A stretch of 64,000 bases of DNA from CAYXDR01 sp046498185 (GCA_046498185.1 JAWOBE010000032.1:1-64000); one strand, 5' to 3'; positions 7,159 through 16,421 are shown, counted from the stretch's first letter. Translations and numbers: made by a program. The notes: generated by a model from the sequence alone, not told the origin.

Positions 7159-9648
7159 TCAACCGCATTTACTGTAGCCGCAGAAATGGCAGGTCATGCA
7201 GCCTTCTTCGAAGCTGATCGTCTGACCGCATTCCGGGCATACCTCCCCTTTGAGACTATGGACCCGGTTCCCGTTCGCTTTTTGATCCGCACGTTTAAGA
7301 TAACGTTTTTCAAGGATTCTGCTTATCGCGTCCGGAATCGAGAGGACCAGCCCGTCTTTCTGGAAAACCGGGTGCTCTCCCCCTATTCCTTTCAGTTGCT
7401 CGACGATTTTATCGGCCCTTACGCCGGAGCGAAGTGCTAGCGAAACCAGCCGTCCTATAGCCTCGGTCTTCGCCGTTGTCGAGGTGCCGGATTTACCGAT
7501 CGTGGCGAAAACTTCAAAAGGGCGTCCCTCATATTCTGTGACCGTCACATACAGCGTCCCCAGCCCGGTTACCATCTTAGTGGTGAAACCCACCAATGTT
7601 TCAGGCCGTTCTTTAACCGCTGAAAGGAAGGCGTCTTCCCGGGATTTTTTCTCCCCGAAGGAAAGCACCTGGCTTTCACGGCTTCCATCTCGGTAAATGG
7701 TCGCTCCCTTGCAACCCAGACTGTACGAGAGGTCGTAGACCTTCCTGACGTCTTCGACGGTGGCGTCGCTTGCAAGGTTGACGGTTTTGGAAACAGCGTT
7801 GTCGGTATGTTTTTGGAACGCCGCCTGCATTTTTACATGCCATTCCGGTGTGATGTCATGGGCGGTGACGAAAATCTCTCGTATGTCCGCTGGGATTTGT
7901 TCCATGTGGCTTATGGTTCCGCTTTGGGCGATTGTTTCCATCAGTTCGCGGCTGAAAAATTCCCGCTCCCTGGCAACGCGCTCGAAAACCGCGTTTACTT
8001 CCGGCAATTCGTCGTCATCCATTACATGACGTACGAAGGAGAGTGCGAACAGCGGTTCGATGCCGCTCGAGCAGTCGGCGATGATGCTGAGGGTGCCGGT
8101 GGGTGCGATGGTTGTCGTGGTGGCGTTGCGGTACCGGCATTCCGGCCTGCCCGAGAATACGCTGCTGTCGATGTTGGGAAACGGTCCGCGCTTTTCTGCG
8201 AGGGCTCGTGATGCATCGTGGGCTTCACTTTGTATGAATTCCATAATTTGTTCGGCTTGAACTATGGCGGCTTCGGAATTGTACCGGATCTCCAGGCTGT
8301 ATAGCATGTCCGCGAAGCCCATTACGCCAAGCCCTATTTTCCGGTTCCCTTTCACCATCCTGTCGATGGCCGGCAGCGGATAACGTGAAACATCAATCGT
8401 ATTGTCCAGAAAACGCACGGCCCAGTGCACTGCCTGTTTCAGCTTTTCAAAGTCAACAGCCGGCCCCTCGCAGGCGTCCATGACAAATCTGGACAGATTA
8501 AGTGATCCGAGGTTGCAGGCTTCCAGAGGCAGCAACGGCTGTTCGCCGCATGGATTTGTGCTTTCTATATCACCGAGTTCGGGGGTTGGGTTGTCCCCGT
8601 TTATCCTGTCCAGAAAAATGATTCCGGGATCTCCGTTCTTCCACGCCCTGTAGATCAATTCATCGTAAACCTCACGGGCGTTAAGCTGACCTGTGACGCT
8701 CCCATCCCTCGGGTTCACCAGATCGTAGGAGGCTCCTTCTTTTACTGCGTTCATGAAAGTGTCTGTGACTGCGACCGAGATGTTGAAGTTGTTCAGGCTC
8801 CCATCGCTTTCTTTGCACTGTATAAACTCCATTATATCCGGGTGGTCGACGCGGAGGATCCCCATGTTGGCGCCCCTGCGAGTTCCGCCCTGTTTAACCT
8901 GCTCGGTGGCTGTATTAAAAATGCGCATAAACGAAACCGGCCCCGAAGCGACGCCTCCGGTGGTTCCAACACGGCTGTTTTTCGGCCTGAGCCTGGAAAA
9001 AGAAAAGCCCGTACCACCGCCTGATTTATGAATCAGTGCTGCGTTCTTCAAAGCGTCGAAAATTTTCTCCATGCTGTCTTCAACAGGAAGAACAAAGCAG
9101 GCAGCGAGCTGACCGAGTTTCCGGCCGGCGTTCATCAATGTGGGAGAGTTCGGCAAAAAAACTCTTTCCGTCATCATATTGTAGAAAATTTCTTCGATTT
9201 CCGCAGCGTCGGTTTCATTTTCGTAAAGCGCTTCGGCGCCCGCAACATGCCGCGCGACCCTTCGGAACATTTGTTCGGGCGTTTCGACCGGGCGGCCCTT
9301 GTCGTCTTTTTTCAAGTAACGCCGTTCGAGAACTCTCAGCGCATTTTCAGAAAATGAAATGTTCTTTTTCACGAAAATAGAATCGTCCAACCGGATCGGA
9401 CACGGTTTTGAGAGACCGAATTCCCGTAGTTTTTCTTCTATCATATTTTCTATCGCGGCCTCGGTTAATGAATCCGGCTCCATGCTGGCGAGTTGGCTTC
9501 GGAGCGACATGGAAATGTCCATAGCTTGAGTGGAATCTATCGGATTGTCCCGGATCAAGATATCGGAAAAACGATCCGTATCGAGCCTGTATGAGCTTAA
9601 ATCAAAAACTCCGTCTCCGGTGACCACGACTTTTCTTTCCCGGCCCAT
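7159..9648 (-). CDS. nrdJ: adenosylcobalamin-dependent ribonucleotide reductase (class II)
   Basis: Reduces ribonucleotides to deoxyribonucleotides using an adenosylcobalamin-derived thiyl radical, independent of oxygen. The 829 residues contain the class II core: SGGGTGFSFSRLRP (near 210), STNPCGEQPLLPLEACNLGS (near 360) and ATTTTIAPTGTLSIIADCSS (near 510). The C-terminus has a zinc-finger-like CPECG plus CMTCHFCGYSKCG, typical of this subfamily. It starts at an ATG with GGGGGAAA in front. The promoter contains a pair of NrdR-box-like sites, so repression by NrdR is likely. A stand-alone corrinoid-activation homologue 5 kb away fits a B12-using organism. Confidence 0.96.
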   Translation of the reverse strand: MGRERKVVVTGDGVFDLSSYRLDTDRFSDILIRDNPIDSTQAMDISMSLRSQLASMEPDSLTEAAIENMIEEKLREFGLSKPCPIRLDDSIFVKKNISFSENALRVLERRYLKKDDKGRPVETPEQMFRRVARHVAGAEALYENETDAAEIEEIFYNMMTERVFLPNSPTLMNAGRKLGQLAACFVLPVEDSMEKIFDALKNAALIHKSGGGTGFSFSRLRPKNSRVGTTGGVASGPVSFMRIFNTATEQVKQGGTRRGANMGILRVDHPDIMEFIQCKESDGSLNNFNISVAVTDTFMNAVKEGASYDLVNPRDGSVTGQLNAREVYDELIYRAWKNGDPGIIFLDRINGDNPTPELGDIESTNPCGEQPLLPLEACNLGSLNLSRFVMDACEGPAVDFEKLKQAVHWAVRFLDNTIDVSRYPLPAIDRMVKGNRKIGLGVMGFADMLYSLEIRYNSEAAIVQAEQIMEFIQSEAHDASRALAEKRGPFPNIDSSVFSGRPECRYRNATTTTIAPTGTLSIIADCSSGIEPLFALSFVRHVMDDDELPEVNAVFERVAREREFFSRELMETIAQSGTISHMEQIPADIREIFVTAHDITPEWHVKMQAAFQKHTDNAVSKTVNLASDATVEDVRKVYDLSYSLGCKGATIYRDGSRESQVLSFGEKKSREDAFLSAVKERPETLVGFTTKMVTGLGTLYVTVTEYEGRPFEVFATIGKSGTSTTAKTEAIGRLVSLALRSGVRADKIVEQLKGIGGEHPVFQKDGLVLSIPDAISRILEKRYLKRADQKANGNRVHSLKGEVCPECGQTISFEEGCMTCHFCGYSKCG

Positions 9649-9730
9649 TGAATTTCCCCCTTGGAATTTGATATTATATTTTTTCCGGCGGCACCGGCCC
9701 CGGTGCTTCGATTTATCGACATAGTTGTTT

Positions 9731-9758
9731 ATTCTAGACGCTATATATTGTATGTCAA
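9731..9758 (-). promoter_or_regulatory. nrdJ sigma-70 promoter
   Basis: On the minus strand, TTGACA (9758-9753) and TAGAAT (9736-9731) are separated by 16 bases. It points to nrdJ with a leader of roughly 75 bases. Confidence 0.62.
9738..9753. promoter_or_regulatory. NrdR box 1 (promoter spacer)
   Basis: ACGCTATATATTGTAT matches the NrdR-box consensus ACACWATATATWGTGT at 14 of 16 positions and sits in the spacer between the -35 and -10 hexamers of the nrdJ promoter. Confidence 0.65.
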
Positions 9759-9768
9759 GCTAAAAATA

Positions 9769-9784
9769 ATACACTATGTGGTGT
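9769..9784. promoter_or_regulatory. NrdR box 2
   Basis: ATACACTATGTGGTGT matches the NrdR consensus at 12 of 16 positions, 31 bases start-to-start from box 1. Three helical turns is the usual spacing of paired NrdR boxes. It lies just upstream of the nrdJ -35 hexamer. Confidence 0.5.
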
Positions 9785-10006
9785 CAGAACAACGGGGACG
9801 CCAGCCAGGTGCCAGGCATCAGGGCGGGACCGGCCTGCCACTCCGGACGGGTGGAAATGTCGCATGTGCTTCAAGCGATGGGGGAGGTGCCGGAGGAATG
9901 GGCCGCGGGCACAATCCACTTCACCACGGGCAGAATGACTACCCGAGACGAAATCGACCGGGTCGTCGAGGTGACTGCAGCCGCGGTGAAACGGCTCAGA
10001 GGTTGA
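9776..10006 (+). pseudogene. C-terminal remnant of a NifS/IscS-type cysteine desulfurase
   Basis: The open frame ends like the last 65 residues of cysteine desulfurases: AGPACHSGRVEMSHVLQAMG, then GTIHFTTGRMTTRDEIDRVV and EVTAAAVKRLRG. The family's active-site cysteine loop (PACHSG) survives, but the PLP-binding and substrate-binding domains (over 300 residues) are absent. Upstream DNA is the nrdJ promoter rather than the rest of the gene, and the apparent ATG lies inside a predicted NrdR box. It is therefore best read as a deletion remnant, not a functional gene. Confidence 0.72.
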
Positions 10007-10034
10007 AAATTGCAACGAGAGCCGCGCGGCACTG

Positions 10035-10937
10035 TTAATGATAAATCCTGCGGGGGCTTTCGACTTCCTTTAAGACGCGGGTTTTAAGCTTGTTCACCAT
10101 CGATTTTTCGATTTGGCGCACGCGTTCCCTTGATATCCCGTGGCGGTTTGCAAGGCTTTCAAGTGTCTCGAAGCGGTCTGAAAGAAGGCGATTTTCGACG
10201 ATATCACGCTCTCGTGGTGCGAGTTCCTTGACGAATCCCTTGATGTTCTTTCGGAGCACATCCCGGAGCTGAAGATCCAGCAGCTGGTTTTCCACGTTCT
10301 CTCCATGATCACTTATCACATCGAAACCGTCACGATCACCTTCGCTGTCCAGCGGAGCGTCCAGGTAGACATCTCCTTCCAGCCTGGCTGCCATTTCATC
10401 CACATCCCTGGGTCGGACCTTGAGACGCTCTGAAAGCATCTCAGGCTCGGGGGCGTAGCCTTCTCTTGCAAGCCTTTCCCGCTCTTTTTTAAGGTTGAAA
10501 AAAAGCCTGCGCTGGGCCTGGGTTGTTCCCACCTTGACAAGACTCCAGTTGTCTATTATATACTTCATCATGTAGGCTCTGATCCAGAAGGCTGCGTAAT
10601 AGGAAAATTTCACATCTTTGGTTATGTCGTATTTATATGCGGCTTGCATTAATCCTATATTGCCTTCCTGGGTTAGATCCATCGGATGGCAGAATCTCCA
10701 TGTTCTGTTGAAGTCCGAGGCTATTTTAACAACCAGGCGGAGATTCGCGGTGATGAGGGCCGCTGCGGCCTCCGGATCCCCTTCTTCCTGTACCCGCAGT
10801 GCGAGATCATGCTCTTCTTCACGGGAAAGCATGTCGTAACGGCCTACCTGTTCCAGGTACCACTGCATGGATTCTTTCAGGGGCGGCAAATTTTTTTGGT
10901 CCTTTATATTTTCAACATTTGTAATGGCACGTGCCAT
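10035..10937 (-). CDS. rpoH: RNA polymerase sigma-32 (heat shock) factor
   Basis: Directs RNA polymerase to heat-shock promoters. The 300 residues show sigma region 2 (NLRLVVKIASDFNR, DLTQEGNIGLMQAAYKYD, FSYYAAFWIRAYMMKYI), the RpoH-box-like stretch QRRLFFNLKKERERL (near 145) that separates sigma-32 from other group 3 factors, and region 4 with LESLANRHGISRERVRQIE. Monocistronic, with a strong sigma-70-type promoter at 10982-11010 on the same strand. It is transcribed towards the cysteine desulfurase remnant. Confidence 0.94.
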   Translation of the reverse strand: MARAITNVENIKDQKNLPPLKESMQWYLEQVGRYDMLSREEEHDLALRVQEEGDPEAAAALITANLRLVVKIASDFNRTWRFCHPMDLTQEGNIGLMQAAYKYDITKDVKFSYYAAFWIRAYMMKYIIDNWSLVKVGTTQAQRRLFFNLKKERERLAREGYAPEPEMLSERLKVRPRDVDEMAARLEGDVYLDAPLDSEGDRDGFDVISDHGENVENQLLDLQLRDVLRKNIKGFVKELAPRERDIVENRLLSDRFETLESLANRHGISRERVRQIEKSMVNKLKTRVLKEVESPRRIYH

Positions 10938-10981
10938 GATAAATATCTCCCTATCATTTTAGGATATAGTTAGAACCCATC

Positions 10982-11010
10982 AGTATATTTTTTTCCTTAT
11001 CTCATGTCAA
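10982..11010 (-). promoter_or_regulatory. rpoH sigma-70 promoter
   Basis: On the minus strand TTGACA (11010-11005), a 17-base spacer and TATACT (10987-10982) give a near-consensus promoter about 45 bases before the rpoH start codon. Confidence 0.7.
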
Positions 11011-11054
11011 CAAAATTTTTAAATTATTTTTTGTGCCAACCTGTAGGCCATTTT

Positions 11055-11684
11055 TTACATCTGCCTTGTATAACATTCCATCACCCATCCCGGGCGTCCG
11101 TCGGCCAGTGTCACATGCAGCCATCCCTGTGCAGCCTCTTGGACCTGCAGTACCTCACCAAAGCTCACCGTGCAGATCACCGGCCTGTTTAAATTCGGTC
11201 CGGATCTTACATTCAGCAAATCCGTGCTGACAGATATGCGTTGTACGCTGGGGTATCGGGCTTTGGAAAAGCCGATTCCCACAGAAGTGTAAATGGGCGC
11301 CGACGTATGGTACCGGGGCGTGGAACCGAAATGGTATGAAAACGAAGCCGCGATTGTCGGCACCCAAAGCCGTGGCCTGGGCCGATGCACGACTACTCTC
11401 CGCACCGGAGGCCTGCGGTGTTTAATGATTCTGCTGCGCGGCTTTCTGTGAAACTTTTTTTCGAGGGCCGGACCGTGGGTGCGCCTGCTATTGATACGGA
11501 TATTCGGAGTGGCCCTTTTTCCGGATGCCACCGGTTCATGGATTCTTGTATGTATTCCGCTGTGCTCAGCAGCCCTCCATCGTGCAGATGCCTCTTCGGG
11601 AAGGGCGGCCGTCACGCCTCCGGCCAATGCGGATAACGCGACTGCAACGAGCCAGGTCTTTAATTTAGCGTATTTGAAATTCAT
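11055..11684 (-). CDS. exported SH3-domain protein
   Basis: A 209-residue protein with a signal peptide (TWLVAVALSALAGGVTAALP), a long basic, Arg- and His-rich middle, and a C-terminal bacterial SH3 domain (about 150-209: VSTDLLNVRSGPNLNRPVIC, then WLHVTLADGRPGWV). Bacterial SH3 domains usually bind peptidoglycan or other envelope ligands, so a periplasmic role is inferred. The start at 11684 is chosen over one 14 codons upstream because AGGAGG precedes it at good spacing. No operon partner; divergent from the repeat region before lexA. Confidence 0.78.
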   Translation of the reverse strand: MNFKYAKLKTWLVAVALSALAGGVTAALPEEASARWRAAEHSGIHTRIHEPVASGKRATPNIRINSRRTHGPALEKKFHRKPRSRIIKHRRPPVRRVVVHRPRPRLWVPTIAASFSYHFGSTPRYHTSAPIYTSVGIGFSKARYPSVQRISVSTDLLNVRSGPNLNRPVICTVSFGEVLQVQEAAQGWLHVTLADGRPGWVMECYTRQM

Positions 11685-12118
11685 GGCGTTTCCTCCTGTG
11701 CTTTCAGGCCGGCTGAATGCCGGCATTCGTTCCGTTTAAGCATCGTTTTCTCAGGGTGGAAAGAAACCTTCTAGCTGGTAGATATGCAGGAGTTATGCCG
11801 AAATGAGCTTCAATCGTGTTTTTCTGAAGTTTTAGAGCATGATAAGATGTAGGCTGTGTCAGTTTGTAAAAGAATTATAACCGAATCGGCAATCCATGTC
11901 GAGTTCGTTTTATAATGTTCGACCATTTTGTCGAGACGCCGCTCTCTAATATGAACCCTCAGATTCTTTTTCTCTTCATTTTGCTCTTGATTTACAGTTT
12001 AATTTACAGCATTATGTGTGCATGCGATTTCTCAAGCAGTGTCGAATCGGCTGTTGAGATGGTAGTGCTGGAGAAGGTAAGTCGTTATCGTTGTCGTAAT
12101 CGGTATCGGCGTCGGCTT

Positions 12119-12705
12119 TTGGAGTGTCAAAACGATGTTTTGACCTGGCCCGCACGGCCGGTGTAAGTGTTGGTGGCGCCTGCGGCGCGGGATTGGGGTC
12201 TCGCGCCAAGACGCCAAGGCGCCAAGAAAAGCAAGAACAGCCGGAGGCGGAAACTCATCGGTGACCTGTGGTAAACCACCGGTGCCCTCGAAGCGAGGGT
12301 TCACCGATGAGAGATTTTACCGATTTCGGCTCAAGAGCGTTTTGGATATCCTTGCCTGCCCGGTTCAATACCCCGCAGGGGTCAGCGCAGCGTATTTAAC
12401 TGGGTTTCTTGGTATCGGCTGTTTTCCAGTTAGTGATTTCCGTTCCCGAATAGCTAAGGGCCAATAGCTAACAGCTAATGGCTGGTAGTTTCGGCTTCCG
12501 GCCGCGTCGGGGGCTCCGCCGCCTTTATTGGGCTTGAGGTAAGCTCGTTGTCAGTGGAGCGAAAGCGGAACGGTTGTCGTTGTCGTAATCGTAATCGAAA
12601 GCCATCGATGCAAACTATCGGCGTCGGCTTTTTTTAAGTTAGTGCTTTTGGATTCCGATTTGCTAACCGCTAAATGCTAAAGGCTAATAGCTGACAGCTA
12701 ACCGC
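12119..12705 (+). repeat. mosaic repeat family 2, copy A
   Basis: The gap 11685-12733 has no convincing gene. Its right part shares four modules with 55597-56232: module 2 (12121-12194, GGCCCGCACGGCCGGTGTAA and GGCGCCTGCGGCGCGGG), module 3 (12250-12313, a hairpin with arms CTCATCGGTGA and TCACCGATGAG at 12254-12264 and 12301-12311), module 1 (12494-12591, CTTTATTGGGCTTGAGGTAA to GTTGTCGTTGTCGTAATCG) and module 4 (12618-12700, GGCGTCGGCTTTTT then GCTAA-type short repeats). The order here is 2-3-1-4; in copy B it is 1-2-3-4. The left part, 11740-12060, shows nothing recognised. Confidence 0.85.
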
Positions 12706-12733
12706 TGCCCATCGAAAGGAAGGAGAATACCGG

Positions 12734-13339
12734 ATGAAGCTTACTGAAAAGCAACGGGCGTTTCTGGCCTATATTTCGGGTTATATTGAAGAATGGGGGA
12801 CGGCGCCCACTTATGATGAAATCTGCGGTCATTTCGGATTTTCTTCGTATAACACGGTAACCGGCTATCTCAGGATACTTGAGAGAAAAGGGTATATAAG
12901 CCTCCCCAGGGAAAAAAGCCGCAAACGGGCCATGAAAGTGCTGAGACCGATGGAAAGCAGGCGCTTCGAATGTCCCTTGTTGGGTAAAGTCGCCGCTGGA
13001 AAGCCTATAGAAGCTGTCGAGGATATCCGTGCCGTCGAAGTCCCTCCGGCGATGACAGACCGGGGTGAGCATTTCGTACTTCGGGTGGAGGGGGATTCGA
13101 TGATCGAAGACGGCATCCTTGACGGGGACTATATTGTGGTGAGGAAACAATCCGTAGCAGAGAACGGCGAAACCGTGGTGGCGTTGGTTCATAACGAGGC
13201 CACCGTCAAGCGATACTACCGTCGCGAGGATCAAGTGGAGCTCCGCCCGGCCCACGAGGGCATGAAATCAATCATTGTCAGGGACGACTCTCTTCATATC
13301 GAAGGTAAAGTTGTGGGCGTATTGCGATATTGCAGATGA
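12734..13339 (+). CDS. lexA: LexA repressor
   Basis: SOS repressor and self-cleaving serine peptidase. The 201 residues comprise an N-terminal winged helix-turn-helix (about 1-68, with TYDEICGHFGFSSYNTVTGY) and a C-terminal latent peptidase. Cleavage site Ala88-Gly89 in KVAAGKP, nucleophile Ser122 in EGDSMIEDG and general base Lys159 in EATVKRYYR are all present. AAGGAAGGAG gives a strong ribosome site. The next gene, a DnaE2-like polymerase, starts 52 bases downstream, so LexA likely controls an operon of itself and that polymerase. The recognition helix differs from E. coli and no SOS box could be assigned. Confidence 0.95.
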   Translation: MKLTEKQRAFLAYISGYIEEWGTAPTYDEICGHFGFSSYNTVTGYLRILERKGYISLPREKSRKRAMKVLRPMESRRFECPLLGKVAAGKPIEAVEDIRAVEVPPAMTDRGEHFVLRVEGDSMIEDGILDGDYIVVRKQSVAENGETVVALVHNEATVKRYYRREDQVELRPAHEGMKSIIVRDDSLHIEGKVVGVLRYCR

Positions 13340-13391
13340 ATCGGATACGCCGCATTCTTTCCTGCCCGGCATCGGACATCGGACGGTGGCT

Positions 13392-16300
13392 ATGAGCGAT
13401 TTTGTGCATCTCCATGTACATTCACACTATTCTAAGGGATGGGGTACAGGCACGATCAGAGACCTCTGCCGGGCCGGGCGTGATCTCGGTTTTAAGCGTC
13501 TTGCACTGACCGATACCAACGGTCTTTATGGAGCCGTGTCTTTCGTCAACGGGGCGCGCGAAGCAGGTATAACGCCGATACTTGGAAGCGAGGTGGTGTG
13601 TGAGGGCGGACGTCGCGCCCTGTTGCTTGCGAAGAATCGCGAGGGTTACGCGAGCCTGTGTCGCCTGGTTTCCGACCGCTGCTGCCATGGGCGCTTTGAT
13701 CTCATCCGGTCATTGCGGGAGCGGAGGGCCGGACTTGTGGTGTGTTCCGACGATTTCACACTGCTCAACGCCTTGAAATGTGACGGGACCAGGGATCTTT
13801 TCGTTGAAATGTCACCAGGCTGGCGTATGGCCGCATGTCACGCGTTTTCCCGCAAGTCCGGGATTCCACCAATGGCCACGAACCGGGTATTCCTGGTTCG
13901 GCAGGAGGATTACCGGCTTCACCGTATCCTCCGGGCGGTGGATTTGAACACCACTTGTTCACGGCTGGATTCGGCGGATCTATGCCGGGAGCACAATTAC
14001 CTGTGCCCGGCGGAGGTCATGATTGACCATTTCCCCCATGCACCGGAGGCCTTGGAAAATTCGTGTGCTGTGGCGGAGGCTTGCGGCATGGCCTGGACGT
14101 GGGATGAAACGGTTTTCCCCCGTTTCGGAGACATGAACGACCGGCAGGCTTTCGAGTGCCTTTACGAAAAGGTTGTCCAAGGCTGCAGGCGGCGCTACGG
14201 AGATTTCACCACTGCCGTCCGCGAGCGGATGGAGCATGAGATGAAGATCATCCGGGAGAAAAATTTCGCGCATTATTTCCTGGTTGTGGCGGACATCACC
14301 TCCCGGGTGCCCCGCTCCTGCGGAAGGGGGAGCGCGGCGGCCTCGATCGTTTCCTATGCGCTCGGCATCACGCATGTGGATCCCATCGCCCACGGTCTTT
14401 TTTTCGAACGTTTCCTCAATTCCCAGCGGAAGGATCCCCCGGATATCGATGTGGATTTTCCGTGGGACGAACGCGAGCGGGTGCTCGATTACGTGTTCGC
14501 CGTGTATGGTACACGGCGAACGGCGATGGTCGGCGCCCATTCCACCTTCGGCGCCAGGGCCGCTATACGTGAGGTCGCAAAGGTATTCGGCCTCACCGGC
14601 CGGGAGATCGGCGCCGTAACCGGCAGGATCGGATTCCGCGCGTCTCTGCGGGGGATAAATGGCGGACTCATGAGTAACCCGAAATTCAGAGGCGTACAGC
14701 TGGACCCACCGTGGGACCAGATACTGGAAGCCGCCAAGCGTCTTGAAGGACATTTCGAGCATCTTTCCACCCATTGCGGAGGTGTGGTGCTGGTACCGGA
14801 CGAAATCCGCAGGTATTGCCCGGTGGAGATCTCCGCCTCCGGTCCACAGGTTCTTCAGTGGGACAAAGACGCCGCCGAAGAGGCGGGGCTCGTCAAGATC
14901 GACATCCTTGGAAACCGCAGCCTCAGCGTTATAAGAGACGCTCTGGCGATGGTGGAGACAAATTACGGAAAGCATATCGATTACGCCGGCCTGAATCCTA
15001 TCCATGACCGGAAGGCCGTGGAAATATTTTACAGAGCCGAAACCATAGGGGTTTTTTATTTCGAAAGCCCCGCTACCCGCCAGATATTGACGAAGGTGAG
15101 CTCGGGCATGAATTTCGAGGAATACCTCGCAGCGGATCATTTCAGGCTGAATGTGATTGTAACCTCGATCGTCCGTCCTGCGTCCAGCCGTAGTGTCGAC
15201 ATGTGGGTGTCGCGGTTGCACGGGGAACAATGGGTTGCCCCTCATCCTCTTCTCGGCCCGGTTCTCGACGAAACGCTGGGGATTATGGTATTCCAGGAAC
15301 AGCTCAGCCGGTCGGCCGTCAACCTGGCCGGATTTGAACCGGGGGAGGCTGACACACTCAGAAAAGTCGTGAGCAAAAAACACCGCGGGAGGAAACTCGG
15401 CGATTTCCACGACCGCTTCGTCGAAGGGGCTCGGCGGCGCGGGGTTGGCGAGGAAACGATAAAAGAGGTTTGGCGTATGATGATGGGCTTCGACGGGTAC
15501 AGCTTCTGTAAGCCGCATTCTGCCAGCTATACCCTGGTGGCATACAAGTCGGCGTTTCTCCGCGCCCGGTATCCCGCTGAATTCATGGCGGCGGTTGTTT
15601 CGAACGGTGGAGGCTATCATTCCACGTATGCCTATCTGTCGGAAGCCCGTAGGATGGGGCTCAAAGTGTTGTTGCCGGATATCAACCTGAGTGACTGGTC
15701 GTGCACAGGGAAAGATGGCTTTCTGCGCATGGGTTTCATGCTTGTAAGGGGGCTTTCCAGGGAGACCATGGAAGTTGTCATGAACGAGCGGGCCGAAAAA
15801 GGTCCATTCGATTCCTTCGATGGGTTTTTGACCCGCACCTTTGGTTCCGCCTGCCTTCATGACGTGCGTGCATTGATAAAGGCCGGCTGTATGGACGGTC
15901 TGGCCCGGGGAATGTCCAGGGCAGACCTTTTGCTGAAGGCCTTCAAATTTCATCATCTGAAAAACACCCGTAAAGGACCGGGGCTTTTCGCAGGCGAAGA
16001 CGGCCTGCGGCCCCCTGCATCCGCTGAACGGTTTCAGGAAGACCCACGGCCGCTGTCCCATGAACAGGAGAGCTTTGGGTTTTTGATATCCGTCCACCCG
16101 CTTTCACGTTACCGGGACATGATCAAGGCCCTCGGTTGCGTGCCGTCGGCGGATTTGCAGCTATGGGTCGGCCGAAGGGTCACCATGGCCGGGATTATGA
16201 TAAGCGGCAAGACGGTTTCAACCGCGCAGGGAGAGGTCATGAAATTTGTCTCGTTTGAAGACGAAACCGGTATTTACGAGGCGGTGTTTTTCCCCGGCGA

Positions 16301-16421
16301 ATACCGTCGTTATTGCACCCTGCTGGAAGGCTCACGGCCTGGCGTTCTTGAGGGAACCGTCGAGGCGTCAATGGGTGCGATAACATTTACCGTACACCGG
16401 ATGAGAGTGCTTGATTCCTAA
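13392..16421 (+). CDS. dnaE2: DnaE2-like error-prone DNA polymerase III alpha subunit
   Basis: C-family DNA polymerase of 1009 residues. Order: N-terminal PHP domain (HLHVHSHYS at 5-13), palm with DIDVDF placing catalytic Asp353 and Asp355, the third Asp504 in VKIDILGN, fingers, and an OB-fold near 920-1005 (LWVGRRVTMAGIM to FTVHRMRVLD). It is about 150 residues shorter than the replicative DnaE also in this window (42426-45917) and lacks that protein's C-terminal tail. Placement 52 bases after lexA, plus its size, points to a damage-inducible DnaE2 used in translesion synthesis. The usual partners imuA and imuB are not adjacent. The start at 13392 begins the PHP motif; a longer in-frame reading would overlap lexA. 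Confidence 0.85.
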   Translation: MSDFVHLHVHSHYSKGWGTGTIRDLCRAGRDLGFKRLALTDTNGLYGAVSFVNGAREAGITPILGSEVVCEGGRRALLLAKNREGYASLCRLVSDRCCHGRFDLIRSLRERRAGLVVCSDDFTLLNALKCDGTRDLFVEMSPGWRMAACHAFSRKSGIPPMATNRVFLVRQEDYRLHRILRAVDLNTTCSRLDSADLCREHNYLCPAEVMIDHFPHAPEALENSCAVAEACGMAWTWDETVFPRFGDMNDRQAFECLYEKVVQGCRRRYGDFTTAVRERMEHEMKIIREKNFAHYFLVVADITSRVPRSCGRGSAAASIVSYALGITHVDPIAHGLFFERFLNSQRKDPPDIDVDFPWDERERVLDYVFAVYGTRRTAMVGAHSTFGARAAIREVAKVFGLTGREIGAVTGRIGFRASLRGINGGLMSNPKFRGVQLDPPWDQILEAAKRLEGHFEHLSTHCGGVVLVPDEIRRYCPVEISASGPQVLQWDKDAAEEAGLVKIDILGNRSLSVIRDALAMVETNYGKHIDYAGLNPIHDRKAVEIFYRAETIGVFYFESPATRQILTKVSSGMNFEEYLAADHFRLNVIVTSIVRPASSRSVDMWVSRLHGEQWVAPHPLLGPVLDETLGIMVFQEQLSRSAVNLAGFEPGEADTLRKVVSKKHRGRKLGDFHDRFVEGARRRGVGEETIKEVWRMMMGFDGYSFCKPHSASYTLVAYKSAFLRARYPAEFMAAVVSNGGGYHSTYAYLSEARRMGLKVLLPDINLSDWSCTGKDGFLRMGFMLVRGLSRETMEVVMNERAEKGPFDSFDGFLTRTFGSACLHDVRALIKAGCMDGLARGMSRADLLLKAFKFHHLKNTRKGPGLFAGEDGLRPPASAERFQEDPRPLSHEQESFGFLISVHPLSRYRDMIKALGCVPSADLQLWVGRRVTMAGIMISGKTVSTAQGEVMKFVSFEDETGIYEAVFFPGEYRRYCTLLEGSRPGVLEGTVEASMGAITFTVHRMRVLDS

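Noticed and set aside
9776..10006. Functional small cysteine desulfurase
   Set aside because: Lacks the PLP lysine and over 80 percent of the family length.
11915..12166. 83-residue open frame with a hydrophobic start upstream of lexA
   Set aside because: It runs into repeat module 2, has no ribosome site and ends in low-complexity arginine-rich text typical of translated repeats.
12660..12705. GCTAA-type short repeats just before lexA taken as a LexA operator
   Set aside because: The same sequence (module 4) lies before the unrelated PEP/pyruvate-binding gene, so it belongs to the repeat.
13980..16097. Long open frame (705 codons) antisense to the DnaE2-like gene
   Set aside because: Shadow of a GC-rich coding strand; the plus-strand protein has complete polymerase motifs and this one has none.
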